Source: Streptomyces ferrugineus
GTDB lineage: Bacteria > Actinomycetota > Actinomycetes > Streptomycetales > Streptomycetaceae
Assembly: GCF_015160855.1 (NCBI RefSeq)
Contig: NZ_CP063373.1
Coordinates: 4,960,001-5,024,000 of the forward strand
Direction: 5' to 3'
DNA length: 64,000 nucleotides
Shown one piece after another: positions 1-10,113 of this stretch; within the stretch, counting starts at the first letter, position 1; the number at the start of each line of letters is the position of its first letter. Made by a program: the position numbers and the translations under genes. Below the pieces are notes generated by a model, which was not told the origin of the DNA, did no database searches, and was given only the letters and a program-made list of their open reading frames with translations.

Positions 1-21
1 GGTTCACCGAGTTGAGTGCGC

Positions 22-591
22 TCAGTCGAGCAGTGCCGCCTTCCACACCCACGACGTCCGGCGGGGCAGACCGTCCAGGTCCCCGCGTCCGGTGCACCAC
101 AGCAGCACTCGGACGGGCTCGCCGGGCGGGGCGTCGGGGAACAGTCGGTCGAGCACGGCCGCGCATAGCGGTGCCGGCGGCAGCCAGTCCACGCCCAATC
201 CGCGGGTGATGTCGTTGGTGTGCAGCAGGATCTCGGCGACGCCCATCGCCGCGAACCCTGTAGGGTCGCACGGGCCCCAGTGCCAGGCACGCAGGGACCG
301 GTCGGCGGTGGCCAGCGCGCTGCCGAGTAGCCCGCCGCAGGCGGCGGCCACCTGCAGCACCTCGGCAGGCGAGGCGGTGGGTCGCACGCGCAGGTCGAAG
401 GGGAGGTAGGCGTCGGCCGGGCTCGCGGCGAGCTGGCCCGCGTAGGCCAGCAGGTCGTGGCCGATGTGTGCGGCCGTCTGCTGGCAGCTCCACTCCAGCG
501 GGCCGGCCGGAACCGTCCAGTCCTCGCCCGTGCGAGGCCCCAGTACCTCCAGCATCTCCGCCACGGCGGCCTGAACGTCTTGGTGGTCCAT
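22..591 (-). CDS. DinB/maleylpyruvate isomerase-N-like protein
   Basis: A 189-residue protein of the DinB-like, mycothiol-dependent maleylpyruvate isomerase superfamily common in Streptomyces. It shows the expected helical pattern, with the metal/thiol-site histidines in the motif AAHIGHDLLAYAGQ (about residues 38-51) and a second one in EILLHTND (about 125-132). The ATG at 591 is preferred because GAGGAG lies seven bases upstream; the longer frame that runs on toward 1065 has no homology. The substrate is unknown and many members are uncharacterised. The family is recognised by pattern only, so the call is moderately sure. Confidence 0.7.
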   Translation of the reverse strand: MDHQDVQAAVAEMLEVLGPRTGEDWTVPAGPLEWSCQQTAAHIGHDLLAYAGQLAASPADAYLPFDLRVRPTASPAEVLQVAAACGGLLGSALATADRSLRAWHWGPCDPTGFAAMGVAEILLHTNDITRGLGVDWLPPAPLCAAVLDRLFPDAPPGEPVRVLLWCTGRGDLDGLPRRTSWVWKAALLD

Positions 592-641
592 GCGGTGCTC
601 CTCGCAAGGCAGGTTGTGGTGCGGCTGTGCTGTTCGTTCGT

Positions 642-1798
642 TCAGGCCGCGGCGGTGATGGGTCTGCCGCCCCAGCGGATGCCCTTCTCGCTGCGGATCC
701 GGGCACGTTCCTTGCGCTGGGCCGCGAGGAGGTCCGGGTGGCGGGCGTTGGTGTTGCGCCAGCGCAGGTAGGCATGCAGGGCCCGAGTCTGGATGGTGTG
801 GTTGGGGTGGTGGGAGTTGGCGACGGTGAATTGCCGGAGCGGTCCGAAGTGGGCCTCGATCGGGTTGGCCCAGGACGCATAGGTCGGGGTGAAGCACAGC
901 TCGACCCGGTTCTTCTTCGCCCAACGCCGGATCTGCTCGCCCTTGTGGGCGGACAGGTTGTCCAGGATGACGTAGATCGGGGCGCCGTCCGGGCGGGCCG
1001 CGCGGATTGATCTGAGCGCGGCCAGGGTGTTCGCAGCGCCCTTCTTGCGGCGGTTGACGCCCCACAGGGTGTCGTCACCGACCGAGTAGCAGCCGTGGAA
1101 ATAGCGAACTCCGTGGGTGCGGTGGTAGGTCGCGGGGTGCCGCTCTGGCCGGCCCTGCTCAGCCCAGCACGACCCGGCGGTGGGCCGGATGCCGAGCGGG
1201 CCGAACTCATCAAATGCCAACACGCGGTCCGGGAAGCGCTCCAGCACCTCCTCGATGCGGTCGAGCTTGGCGTCACGCTCGGGGTCGGGCGACTCTTTCC
1301 ACGTCTTGGTGCGCTGGAAGGTGACGCCGGTGCCGGGCGAGCATGCACCGTAACGCCTCCCGGCCGATCCGGATCACGCGGCCGTGCACCTTCCGCAGGT
1401 AAGCGGCGAGTTTGCGGATCGACCAGCGGGTAAAGGGCTGGCCGAGCTTGGTCGGGCGAGTGGTGGCCGTCTGGACGACGAAGTCCTCGTCGTCAGGACT
1501 GAGCAGGCGGGGACGGCCTCCCGCCCACCGAGGGTCCAGGCAGGCCAGGCCGATCTCGTTGAACCGGTGGATCACATCGCGGACGGTGTCCTCATCGGCC
1601 TGTACCAGCTTCGCGATCACCGGCACCCGGTTCCCGCCCGCAGAAGCCAGCAGCATCATCGCGCGCCGAAACCGCACCGAACTGGTGCTTCCCCGGCGCA
1701 CGATCTGCTGCAGCTTCCGCCCCCTGGTCGGTCAACCTGCGCACACGGACAGGCTCAGCCACCACACCCCCAGCAGTCGGATCGAACTCACCGCACAT
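642..1798 (-). pseudogene. IS630-family transposase, two frameshifts
   Basis: This cut-and-paste transposase would have an N-terminal HTH region and a DDE catalytic domain. All catalytic blocks survive: FDEFG, ILDNLSAH and PIEAHF. The frame is broken twice. Near 1,720 the N-terminal RLTDQG frame must shift into the frame giving RKLQQIVRRG, and near 1,330 one extra C separates RCMLARH from the catalytic half. IS630 elements can use one programmed frameshift, but two breaks make inactivity likelier. No convincing terminal inverted repeats were found at the edges. Confidence 0.8.
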
Positions 1799-2292
1799 CC
1801 AACCGCCCGGACCACCGACCCGGCGAACCTAATCCGTAGTTAAGGGCGTTCCGATGGAGCGGAAGCTTCTCGGCATGTTCGAGTAGGGGGCTGCGATGCC
1901 TGCGGCGAACCGGGTCTACTGAGGCCTCCGCATAGAGCGGCACGCGGTCCTGGTACGTGGTGGCAGTTGCGCGGGCGCCGGACGTATGCCTCGTTGCCTA
2001 CAGGTCTCCGAGACCTTGGTAGAGATCGGCAGCGTCCGGCGCCTGCGAATCCGTCAACACTGCCGCTGTGACCACTCGTTGGTGTTGGTGGTGCGAGCCC
2101 TCCACACGGTGACCCCTTGCAATGCCCGAGCCGTTCGAGCTCCCGCAAAGACCGGGGCCCGTGGGACGAGCTGGTGCCACGAACGGCTACTGAGGTGGCG
2201 GACCGGCCACAGTGCTGAGTCCTGGGATTAGGTCGCTGCGTGGCCTGTATGAGCTCGTGACCAGCACGAACAGCAAGCTGGAGGGGAAAGAC
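1799..2292. other. no gene recognised
   Basis: About 490 bases between two transposase relics. Open frames exist on both strands only because of high GC, and none shows recognisable motifs or a good ribosome site. Part of it is probably the left flank of the IS110-type element, whose family lacks terminal inverted repeats, so no border can be drawn. Confidence 0.5.
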
Positions 2293-3525
2293 TTGATCTA
2301 TTGCGGCATCGACTGGGCGGAACGCACGCACGACGTCGCCCTGGTCGACGACAGTGGCCAGTTACTGGCCAAGCGGCACATCACCGACGACGCGGCAGGC
2401 TACAAGATCCTGCTGGACCTCCTTGCCGAATACGGCGACACCGAGGAGACCCCGATCCCAGTCGCGATCGAGACCTCCCGAGGCCTGGTCGTCGCCGTGC
2501 TGCGGACAGGTAAGAGGCAGGTGTTCGCGATCAACCCGATGGCCGCTGCACGCTACCGCGATCGGCACTCCGTCTCCCGCAAGAAGTCCGACCCCGGAGA
2601 CGCCCTCGTCCTGGCCAACATCCTGCGCACCGACATGCACGCCCACCGGCCGCTGTCTCAGGACAGCGACTTGGCCCGTGCCGTTGCGGTCCTTGCCAGG
2701 GCTCAGCAGGACGCGACGTGGAACCGGCAGCAGATCTCCAACCAGCTCCGGTCGCTGCTACGCGAGTACTACCCGTCCGCGCTGGCGGCCTTCGAGCCCT
2801 GGAAGAACGGTCTGTGCCGCCGGGAGGCGCACGAACTCCTCAAGGCGGCTCCGACACCAACGCGGGCCTCGCGGCTAACGCGCACCCAGTTGCAGGCCGC
2901 ACTCAAGCGCGCCGGCCGACAACGGGGCATCGAGGCCGAGGCCGACCGGCTCCGGGAGATCTTCCGCGCCGACTGGGCACACCAGCCATCCCTGGTGGAG
3001 GACGCACTCGGCACACAGATGCTTGCGCTCGTGGTCCAGCTGGAGGCCGCCTGCACCGCCGCCGACAATCTGGCCAAGGCGGTGGAGGAGACTTTCCCTC
3101 AGCACCCGCACGCTGAGATCATCCTCAGCTTCCCCGGACTCGGCATCCAGCTCGGTGCCCGGCTGTTCGCCGAGATCGGAGACGACCGCACCAGGTTCGC
3201 CGACGCCCGCGGCCTGAAGGCGTAGGCCGGCGCCTCACCCATCACCCGGGCCTCCGGCAAGAAGTCGAGCATCACCCGCCGATGGGTGAAAAACGACCGT
3301 CTCAACCACGCCGGCTACCTCTGGGCCTTCTCCGCCATCACCGCCTCACCGGGCGCCAAAGCCCACTACCGCAGGCGCCGCGACGGCCACGGAGACTGGC
3401 ACGCTGCCGCACAGAGGAACCTCTTCAACCGCATGCTTGGCCAGCTCTACCACTGCCTTCAGCACGGACGGCTTTTCGAGGAGGCCGTCGCCTTCCCCAT
3501 CGCAACCGAGGCTCTCGCAGCATGA
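2293..3525 (+). pseudogene. IS110-family transposase interrupted by one TAG
   Basis: A DEDD-type transposase/recombinase. The N-terminal RuvC-like domain starts with YCGIDWAERTHD, includes VAIETSRG and SRKKSDPGDA, and the C-terminal Transposase_20 part has LSFPGLGIQLGARL. The TTG at 2293 follows GGAGGGG at good spacing and gives the usual family N-terminus. The frame stops at TAG 3223-3225, where the family normally has a Tyr in a YAG..P motif. The same frame then continues without further damage through PITRASGKK and WVKNDRLNHAGYLW to a natural end at 3525. This is a single nonsense change, so decay is recent. Confidence 0.88.
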
Positions 3526-3531
3526 GATCCC

Positions 3532-3996
3532 TCAGCCACCGGTCGCGAGGGACCAGCGCTCTTGGATGACGGCCTGTTTCCGCTCAAGTTCCGCATCCAT
3601 CACGCGATTGGTGAGGGTCCCCGGAATCGTGAGCGAGCGCCCATGGGCCCTGATGACACGAAGGTCCGACCAGGTTCCGCTCCGTGACACCCGCTGCCGC
3701 TTCTCGATGCGCGCGACCTCGCTCCAGGGAACCACTCGCCTGCTGACGAAGGTGCGGAATTCCAGCCCCGTCATGGTCAGGAGTACCTGGCCATAGATCG
3801 AGTTGATCGTGCTCAACAGCACAACTACGGAGAAGGCCCCTACGCCACCGATCCACCACCATTTGCCCGGTTCATGCGTGGTCAAGCTCATCGCCAACAT
3901 CACACCAACGAGCGCCAGCGTCAGGATGCCGGTCCGCCACCAGTATCGCTGCCGATCACGAGAGTTGAAGCCGATCCACGCCTCGGGCATGTCCAT
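3532..3996 (-). CDS. small PH-like membrane protein
   Basis: A roughly 154-residue protein with two predicted membrane helices near the N-terminus (around TGILTLALVGVMLAM and WWWIGGVGAFSVVVLLS) and a cytosolic beta-rich C-terminus. The latter looks like the bacterial PH-domain family: LEFRTFVSRRVVPWSEVARIE followed by basic and hydrophobic strands. The family is common in actinobacteria and its role is unknown. Starts at 3996, 3990 or further upstream are all possible because no strong ribosome site is visible. It sits between two IS elements and appears intact. Confidence 0.6.
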   Translation of the reverse strand: MDMPEAWIGFNSRDRQRYWWRTGILTLALVGVMLAMSLTTHEPGKWWWIGGVGAFSVVVLLSTINSIYGQVLLTMTGLEFRTFVSRRVVPWSEVARIEKRQRVSRSGTWSDLRVIRAHGRSLTIPGTLTNRVMDAELERKQAVIQERWSLATGG

Positions 3997-4145
3997 AACA
4001 CTACCGACGCACACTCGAACAACGACCATCCCGGCTTGACGAGTTACGTGCCTGAGGTGTCTATGCGGTCAGAGCACTAGCTGAAGCCGACAAGCTACGG
4101 AACCGGCAGGCCACCGGGTCGACCGGTCACGTCCGCTGGAGTGGT

Positions 4146-5474
4146 GTATCGACGGCCACTCGGTGATCTCGTTTTGAAGCTATGCGGTGAGTTCGGTCGG
4201 GAGGACGGTCTCGTCGGTTTCTGACTCGATCGGGTGGAGGCGGGCCTTGGCCAGCAGGTCAAGTCCCATGTAGCGGCGGGCTTCGGTCCACTCGTCGTTC
4301 TGCTCGGCCAGCACGGCGCCGACCAGGCGGATGACGGCGCTGCGGTCAGGGAAGATGCCGACCACGTCGGTGCGGCGGCGGATCTCCTTGTTCAGCCGTT
4401 CCTGCGGGTTGTTCGACCAGATCTGCCGCCAGATCTCCCGCGGGAACGCGGTGAAGGCCAGCAGGTCGTGCTGGGCGGTGTCCAAGTGGGCTGCGGTCTT
4501 GGGGAACTTGGCCTCCAGCGCATCCAGGACGTGCTGCATCTGGGCCTTCACGGCGTCGGTGTCGGGTTGTTCGAAGACGGTCCGCAGCAGCGTGGCCACC
4601 CAGGGCTGGGCCGATTTCGGGACCTGGCTGAGCAGGTTGCGGGCGTAATGCGTGCGGCATCGCTGCCACGATGAGCCGGGCAGGACCGCGCCGATGGCGT
4701 CGACCAGGCCGGCGTGGGCGTCGGAGATGACCAGCTGGACGCCGGACAGGCCGCGAGCGATCAGCGAGCGCAGGAAGGCCAGCCAGCCGGCGCCGTCCTC
4801 GGCGGTGGCGACATCGATGCCGAGGATCTCGCGGTGACCGTCCGCGTTGACGCCGACAGCGATCAGGGCGTGGACGCTGATGATCCGGCCGCCCTCGCGG
4901 ACCTTCTGGGTCAGCGCATCGACCCAGACGAACGCGTAAGGGCCCTGGTCCAGGGTCCGGTTGCGGAAGGCGGCGACCTGCTCGTCGAGGTGCCGGGCCA
5001 TCGCTGAGACCTGCGACTTGGACAGCTGGGTGACGCCGAGCGACTCGGCGAGCTTCTCGACACGGCGGGTGGACACCCCCAGCAGGTAGGCGGTGGCGAC
5101 CACCGAGATGAGGGCCTGTTCGGCCCGGCGACGTCGTTCGAGAAGCCAGTGCGGGAAGTAACTCCCGCTCCTGAGCTTGGGGATGGCGAGTTCCACGGTG
5201 CCGGCCCTCGTGTCCCACTCACGCGAGCGATATCCGTTGCGGTGATTGACTCTCTCGTCGCTGACCTGCCCGTATTCGGCATTGCAGAGCGCGTCTGCCT
5301 CCGCGGACATGAGCGCGTCGGCGAATGTCTTGATCATCGCGCGCAGCAGATCGGGACTCGCCGCGGCGAGGTTGTCCTCGGCAAGGGCGTGCAGGGGCAG
5401 ACTGTCAGGTGCGGTCATCGTGCTGATCTCCTTCGGGCTTCGACACCTCGAAGATCAGCCGGTGGCCGTTCATC
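4146..5474 (-). mobile_element. IS256-family insertion sequence (copy A)
   Basis: The transposase is flanked by imperfect terminal inverted repeats. The left one, around 4151-4169, matches the reverse complement of about 5452-5470 at 15 of 19 positions, with shared blocks ACGGCCAC and TGATCT. Both lie just outside the gene, as in IS256 elements of 1.3-1.4 kb. A target duplication was not resolved. With an intact transposase and both ends, the element may be active. Confidence 0.75.
4180..5418 (-). CDS. IS256-family (mutator) transposase
   Basis: An intact 412-residue DDE transposase of the MULE/IS256 group. Recognisable blocks include IPKLRSGSYFP, LGVSTRRVEKL, the catalytic Asp in FVWVDALTQK, a second Asp in LVISDAHAGL, the CxxH-type segment SWQRCRTHYARN, and the catalytic Glu in SNNPQERLNKEIRRR. 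Length is normal for the family. The ATG at 5418 gives the usual N-terminus. It differs clearly in sequence from the other IS256 transposase at 42.5-43.8 kb, so the two arrived separately. Confidence 0.95.
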   Translation of the reverse strand: MTAPDSLPLHALAEDNLAAASPDLLRAMIKTFADALMSAEADALCNAEYGQVSDERVNHRNGYRSREWDTRAGTVELAIPKLRSGSYFPHWLLERRRRAEQALISVVATAYLLGVSTRRVEKLAESLGVTQLSKSQVSAMARHLDEQVAAFRNRTLDQGPYAFVWVDALTQKVREGGRIISVHALIAVGVNADGHREILGIDVATAEDGAGWLAFLRSLIARGLSGVQLVISDAHAGLVDAIGAVLPGSSWQRCRTHYARNLLSQVPKSAQPWVATLLRTVFEQPDTDAVKAQMQHVLDALEAKFPKTAAHLDTAQHDLLAFTAFPREIWRQIWSNNPQERLNKEIRRRTDVVGIFPDRSAVIRLVGAVLAEQNDEWTEARRYMGLDLLAKARLHPIESETDETVLPTELTA

Positions 5475-6618
5475 TATGCGGGCATCATCCCGACGCCGGA
5501 GCAAACCCCCGGATCAGGTCGAACCCGTACACCATCTCCATGGACGCAACCGCCGCCGGAAGCACTCGACTTCGGTCGTCAGACCGTGACGCTGCTGGTC
5601 GGCCGGGAGGCCAGACCGCTGATGGGGTGGCGTGCCTGCCCTCGTGGCGTGAGCACTGGATCCATTAGGCCGCGCGCCGCCTTCCGCGGTCCCCGTGGCA
5701 CGTTCGCCAGTAGTGGGCGCCACCGCTCTGGCCGGGACCGTCCCCGGCCAAGGCGTGATTCCCTGAGCGGGCGGCCGGAGCCCTATTACGGCGTAATAGC
5801 GTGCCGGGAGCCTGCCTCGACCTCGTCGAAGACGGCCGGGGAAGTCTGCTGCCGTCCAATCGAGGCGTTTGACCCTGAACCCAGTGAGCTGGAACGCAGT
5901 GAGGGGTGATGGGTGGCTGTACCGGCCTGGTGCAGAACCGCACAGTGAGGTCGCGTAGGTCGATGCTGTACGTGAGCGACGGAGGTGTCCGCTGCTGGGC
6001 TGCGTCACGATCCGATTCGAGGACATGCGCCGGTGCGGACATTCCGGTGATCGTGGAGTGAGCGTCACTTTTTGGCAGGACGATGGGTGGGAGCGTCGGC
6101 GCGTCTGGACTACTTCGTTCGCCGCGTGGACGGCTCGGTGAACTCCTCGACCGAAGCCGCCATCCGAACGTCCCGCGGGGACTCGGCAGGGTCTTGTCCA
6201 TTCTCATCCAACCCAGTCCGATCCCCGGCTGTTGACCAGGGACGACTGACTTCGGTGAGACGCCTGCGCCCTGAGGAGGCCGCAGCCCCCGCCTCTCTGG
6301 GCCTGCGGCGACTGGATTCGATGAGACGAATACGCAGTCGACTCTGTTGGGTGAGACGGGACAGGACAACAACCAGGTGCCCGGCGCCACGCCCACCATC
6401 AGGCGATGAGACGGCTGGGGGGAACTTCGGCCGCCTACGCTGGAATCAGCGGCCGTGGTTGGGCCGTGTTCCCCTGGATGCTCTCGGCCCATTGAGTCTC
6501 CTGCCGTGGGGAGCGAAGGAGTCCAGCTTCACGCCGCGTCATTGCACGCTGCAGACACTCGGGAACGGCTCGATCGCCGTACCGGCGGGCCGAACGGTAC
6601 GGGGAACAGGACCTCCCG
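5475..6618. other. long stretch without a recognisable gene
   Basis: More than 1.1 kb with overlapping open frames on both strands but no family motifs, no convincing start and no signal peptide. It contains four occurrences of a TGAGACG core, at about 6256, 6321, 6352 and 6410, three of them preceded by T-rich/TTCGR-like sequence. It may be the remains of deleted genes between IS insertions. Confidence 0.5.
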
Positions 6619-7613
6619 ATGCGTCGTGACCGGATCAGCCGCCTTGCCGACCGTCGCCGCCTCTACACGCACGAGACCTACGACCAAGCCCGCTCACAAC
6701 TACGCGCCGACCAGCCACCGATCCCCGCGGCCACAGGAGAGCAGCTCCGCTTCGAGGCGGACCTCTTCCACGAGATCCTCAACTCCCGCAGCGACTTCAC
6801 CGCCTACCCCTTCGGGATCTCCCGAGTACGCCCCAGCGTCGACAGCATCGAACTCGAGGTGGAGAGCGAGCGACGGGCGCACGAGATCCTCCGCACGATC
6901 CTTCCCTCGCACGAGCCCGGCTGCGACGTGCACGGCATGCCCGGCATCAGGATCCGGCAGCGCACGAAGAACGGCATCGAGATCCACCAGGCCGGCCGGG
7001 CGACATCGGCATGGCTGACCGGTCTGCCCGCCAGCGCATGGAAGAGGGCGGAGGTCGAAGGACTCGACACCATCCTCGCCGAACTCGCCTGGCAGCCGGT
7101 GTGGAAGGGCCCCGACCACTGGACCGAGGAAGAACTCGCCTTCGAGCAGCGCTGGAACACGGGGGAGTGGTCGCGCCACTTCCAGGCCGGAGCATGGTGC
7201 AGCAGCGGCTTGCTGCGCCGCCTCGCCCTCTTCCACACGGTCGTGCCCGCCGACCACGTCAGCGGCTACCGAGGCCTCGGGATTCGCGGATACGAAAAAT
7301 CGGATCCGGTGCGCTGGTGCCTGGACCTCGATCACAGGACCGGCGTGCGCTATCGGAAGCAGGAGCTCGTCGACGCGCTGACCGACCCAGAGTTCGGCTT
7401 GCCCGTCGCACGGGCCCACCACCTCGATGCGATCTACCCGCCCCACGAGATGAAGAACTGGATCAGGCTGGACGACGAAGCCCGCACCGGCCTGATCGAG
7501 CTACGGTTCACCACCTTCAACTACCCCTCCCTACAGAAAAGACCGACCCCAGGTACCGGGCGATCGTGGAAACCATCCGAGCCCGCGTGGACGCGGTGCT
7601 GGCCGCCAGCTGA
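6619..7613 (+). pseudogene. hypothetical protein, single C-terminal frameshift
   Basis: A protein of about 330 residues that I cannot assign to a named family. It is rich in Trp, Arg and Asp, with blocks such as RRAHEILRTILPSHEPGCDVHG, GYRGLGIRGYEKS and RWCLDLDHRTGVRY. Codon use is typical of Streptomyces coding DNA up to about 7,535. The frame then drifts into improbable sequence, while the -1 frame gives a natural ending, TDPRYRAIVETIRARVDAVLAAS-stop at 7613. One missing base near 7,534 explains this. The gene is either freshly broken or carries a sequencing indel. Confidence 0.6.
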
Positions 7614-7660
7614 CCGACGGGAGGCACAGTGGACAGCGGCTGAAGCGGGGAGCGTCGTCG

Positions 7661-8014
7661 GTGCAGCGGTACCCCGTGATCCAGGTGCAACCCCGAGCGG
7701 TCCCACCCCGGCGACCGCCCGCCCTCCACCGCGCGATGCGCGACGCGTTCGAGGTCTTGGAAGAGGAATCGGCGGCCGGGTACGGGGTCGCCACCTGGGC
7801 GGGCCTGGAAGAGGAGGCCTTCACTGTCGGGGAGCTGCTCGCCCTGGCCGCCGAAGCCGCCGGCGGACAGCACCACCTGGGCGCGGTCCAACTGCCCGTC
7901 AGCCTGGTGATGATGACGCCGATCGCGCAGGCACTGAGCGGCCAGGGCCCCGCTCCCGGCCGCCGCCGGTGCCGGGCTGCGGATGATGGCCTCCGCGCCG
8001 CTGCACGGCGGTGA
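7661..8014 (+). CDS. short hypothetical protein, probably a remnant
   Basis: An open frame with protein-like composition in its middle (AMRDAFEVLEEESAAGYGVATWAGLEEEAFTVGELLALAAEAA is helical and acidic), followed by a run that looks out of frame after about 7,960. A similar helical stretch (ELADLIQPGLTPAQACVLAVAS) continues in a different frame at 8,030-8,100, so a frameshift near 7,960-7,990 is likely. No family was recognised and no strong ribosome site is visible. Confidence 0.3.
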   Translation: MQRYPVIQVQPRAVPPRRPPALHRAMRDAFEVLEEESAAGYGVATWAGLEEEAFTVGELLALAAEAAGGQHHLGAVQLPVSLVMMTPIAQALSGQGPAPGRRRCRAADDGLRAAARR

Positions 8015-8222
8015 ACTCCCCGGCATCGTCGACCAGGAGCTCGCCGACCTCATCCAGCCGGGCCTGACCCCCGCACAGGCGTGCGTACTCGCGGTCGCGT
8101 CATGCCCAGGAGTGACGGACGTCCTTCGGCCGCCTCCGGTGCGCCACACTGGAGGGGAAGCGGCCGACGCCGTCGTCCAACCCTCCCTGACCGCCGCCAA
8201 GTTGCGGAGATCACCGGTGTAC

Positions 8223-9088
8223 TCACCTCCCCCTGACCCGGAAACCGAGCGCCGCATGCGCGCCCACCACGCCGGCGCCGCCAAGGCCTTGGACGTGCAG
8301 ACGGAGCCTGGCGGGGAGTTCTGGGGTTGGGCCGGGCGCACCCTGGGTGCGCCCGGCCCGCACCGCCACCGACGGCCGACCGGTCTGGCTGCGACTGGTG
8401 TCCGCCCCGGAGGACAAGGCGTCAGGGAAGCTCTGGGACGGTGCCCTGGACGCACAACACGCCTTCGGTGACCTCGACGGGCACGGCCCGCGCTCCTGGG
8501 CGTGCACGACATGTTCGACGACGGCACCGCCTACCGGGCAGAGCTGTCGGCCCGCGTCGACCAGCCGGTCCTGTCCGCCGACCCGATCCTCCAGCACGAC
8601 CTCCAGCTGCCGGACTCCTGGTGGGCCGACCTGGCAGGGACGCTTGAGAAGGTGTCGGCCGCCGACACCGACCCCATCGCCGTACGCCAGCAGTACATGG
8701 ACCGGGCGATCCCCGAGTTCGTCGGCATCCCGGCACCCGCCGTGACACGCTTGAGCACCGCCCACTCCGACGTGCACTGGGCGAACCTCACCGCGTCGCC
8801 TCTGCGGCTGCTCGACTGGGAGGGATGGGGCCTGGCTCGAGGGCTTCGACGCCGCCACGCTCTACGCCTACACGCTGCTCCAGCCGGACACCGCCGCCCG
8901 TCCGCGACACCTTCCCCATCCTGGGCAGTCCAGCCGGCCGCGCCGCCGAAGCGACCGTGTGCGCCATGCTCCTGCAGACCGTGGCCCGCGGAGACAACCT
9001 CACCCTCGAGGACCCGCTCCGGAACTGGTCCGAAGAACTCCGCCGCCGTTGCCGGCGCGTCAAAACCGGGGTTTTGAATACGCGCTGA
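8223..9088 (+). pseudogene. aminoglycoside-phosphotransferase-like protein, copy 1, multiply frameshifted
   Basis: Remnant of a choline/aminoglycoside-kinase-fold protein. The catalytic loop HSDVHWAN and the metal-binding DWEGWG motif are intact at about 8,765-8,827. Pieces in three frames follow one another: the N-terminus (MRAHHAGAAKALD), then VWLRLVSAPEDKASGKLWDG, then FDDGTAYRAELSARVDQPVL through DWEGWG, then TFPILGSPAGRAAEATVCAMLLQ to the end. At least three indels are needed, so it is not functional. The original stop found in copy 2 (CGT TGA) is CGT TGC here, so the frame runs on to 9088. The substrate cannot be inferred. Confidence 0.72.
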
Positions 9089-9261
9089 CGGCCGTGGAAG
9101 GGGGAAGCGGCCAGAACCCGGTTCTGAGGTGTCGGGGCGTTGGCCAAGCTGGATGTGGTGTTCTCGACAAGCAGTTGGTGCCAGGCACTCTGCTGCTGGT
9201 GGGGAAGTGGTCCGACGACGTGCGCTGGTTGACGCTGGTGTGGGTTGTGGTGGAGGCGTAG

Positions 9262-9307
9262 GTGTTCCTGGGCGCGGCACCACAAGCAGGTCCGCGCCCA
9301 GGAACAC
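9262..9307. repeat. 16-bp perfect inverted repeat (hairpin)
   Basis: GTGTTCCTGGGCGCGG at 9262-9277 is the exact reverse complement of 9292-9307, with a 14-base loop. It lies where the HAD hydrolase remnant loses homology, so one arm may be an inverted duplication of its coding sequence (VFLG) created at a rearrangement junction. It could also form a transcriptional stop. Confidence 0.7.
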
Positions 9308-9532
9308 CCGCACCCGGTCCCGCCGCTGCCCCTCGAACGACGCCTCCCCTACGGCGAACCGCGCCTACTGGCGGTCCGTGACCTCCCGCCAACGCACCGG
9401 GGCCCGCTCCACGGACTCGCCTCCGCCGAGCAGGCACTCAGTCACCAGGTGCGCGCGTATTCCGGCGCGGCCGGCCGCGGTGCAGTCGAAGAGAGTGTCG
9501 TCGACGTCCCACACCACGGCCCGAATGCTCAT
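9290..9532 (-). pseudogene. HAD-family hydrolase, N-terminal fragment with TAG
   Basis: The first about 80 residues of a haloacid-dehalogenase-type phosphatase. It starts at ATG 9532 with the nucleophile motif I WDVDDTLFD, where the first Asp is the phosphate-accepting residue. It continues with RWREVTDRQ, then a TAG where a Tyr or Trp is expected, then ARFAVGEASFEGQRRDRVRVFLG in the same frame. Homology ends at about 9,290, next to the hairpin, and motifs II-IV are absent. It lies on the same strand as the gltX fragment 0.6 kb upstream in gene order. Confidence 0.75.
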
Positions 9533-9577
9533 GATCCGACGGTAACCCGGTGCCGGGCGGCCCGTACGGGGAACGCG

Positions 9578-10087
9578 TCAGCTGTGCGCGCCCCACCACC
9601 TGAAGCGGGTGGATTCAATCCCGTACTTGTCCACCACAGTGATCGGGCTGGTGTAGACGGCGTCACCGTTGGCGGAGGTGCGGAGCATCGGCCCGAGCCA
9701 GTTCGTGAGCCTGTTGCTGTCGCCGCTCCAGATCTGCCCCCAGCCGCCGTTGCCGCAGTTGCTCGTCCAGACGACGTTCGTCTCGGTCTTGTAGTCCGAG
9801 GTGAGGCAGTCTCCGTTGGCGCTGCTCACCAGCCGGCCCCACCGGTGCCCCCCGTACTCGAAGTCGTTCGTCCAGTACCACCTCCGGGTGGCGAGCGAAT
9901 CGTTGCAGGTGGCCGACCAGACGTTGCCCGTCGTGGTCGACGAGGTGAGACAGGTGCCCTCGTGATCGTTTCTGAAGGTCCAGTAGGTCTCGGCCGACGC
10001 AGTGGAGAGGGAGCCCGCGACGGCCAGCAGCAAGGCGCTGAGGGCGGGGGGCAGAGTCAGCCTGAGTACCGTTCTCGGTGAGGTCAT
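9578..10087 (-). CDS. secreted ricin-type beta-trefoil-like protein
   Basis: A 169-residue protein with a Sec signal peptide: a basic start, the hydrophobic run ALSALLLAVAGSL, and an A-x-A cleavage site in STASAE. The mature part is Trp- and Asn-rich with repeating strands (GTCLTSS, NVWSATCN, GDCLTSD, NVVWTSNC), typical of RICIN/lectin-like small extracellular proteins of Streptomyces. Two Cys pairs are spaced as if for disulphides. It probably binds carbohydrate or the cell surface. The ATG at 10087 is chosen for the signal peptide. Confidence 0.7.
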   Translation of the reverse strand: MTSPRTVLRLTLPPALSALLLAVAGSLSTASAETYWTFRNDHEGTCLTSSTTTGNVWSATCNDSLATRRWYWTNDFEYGGHRWGRLVSSANGDCLTSDYKTETNVVWTSNCGNGGWGQIWSGDSNRLTNWLGPMLRTSANGDAVYTSPITVVDKYGIESTRFRWWGAHS

Positions 10088-10113
10088 GAACGTGAGGATC
10101 GGGTGAAGAAGAG

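Noticed and set aside
5665..6492. Long minus-strand open frame of 275 codons
   Set aside because: No family motifs, improbable amino acid make-up, no ribosome site, and it overlaps other equally long frames; this is open only because of high GC.
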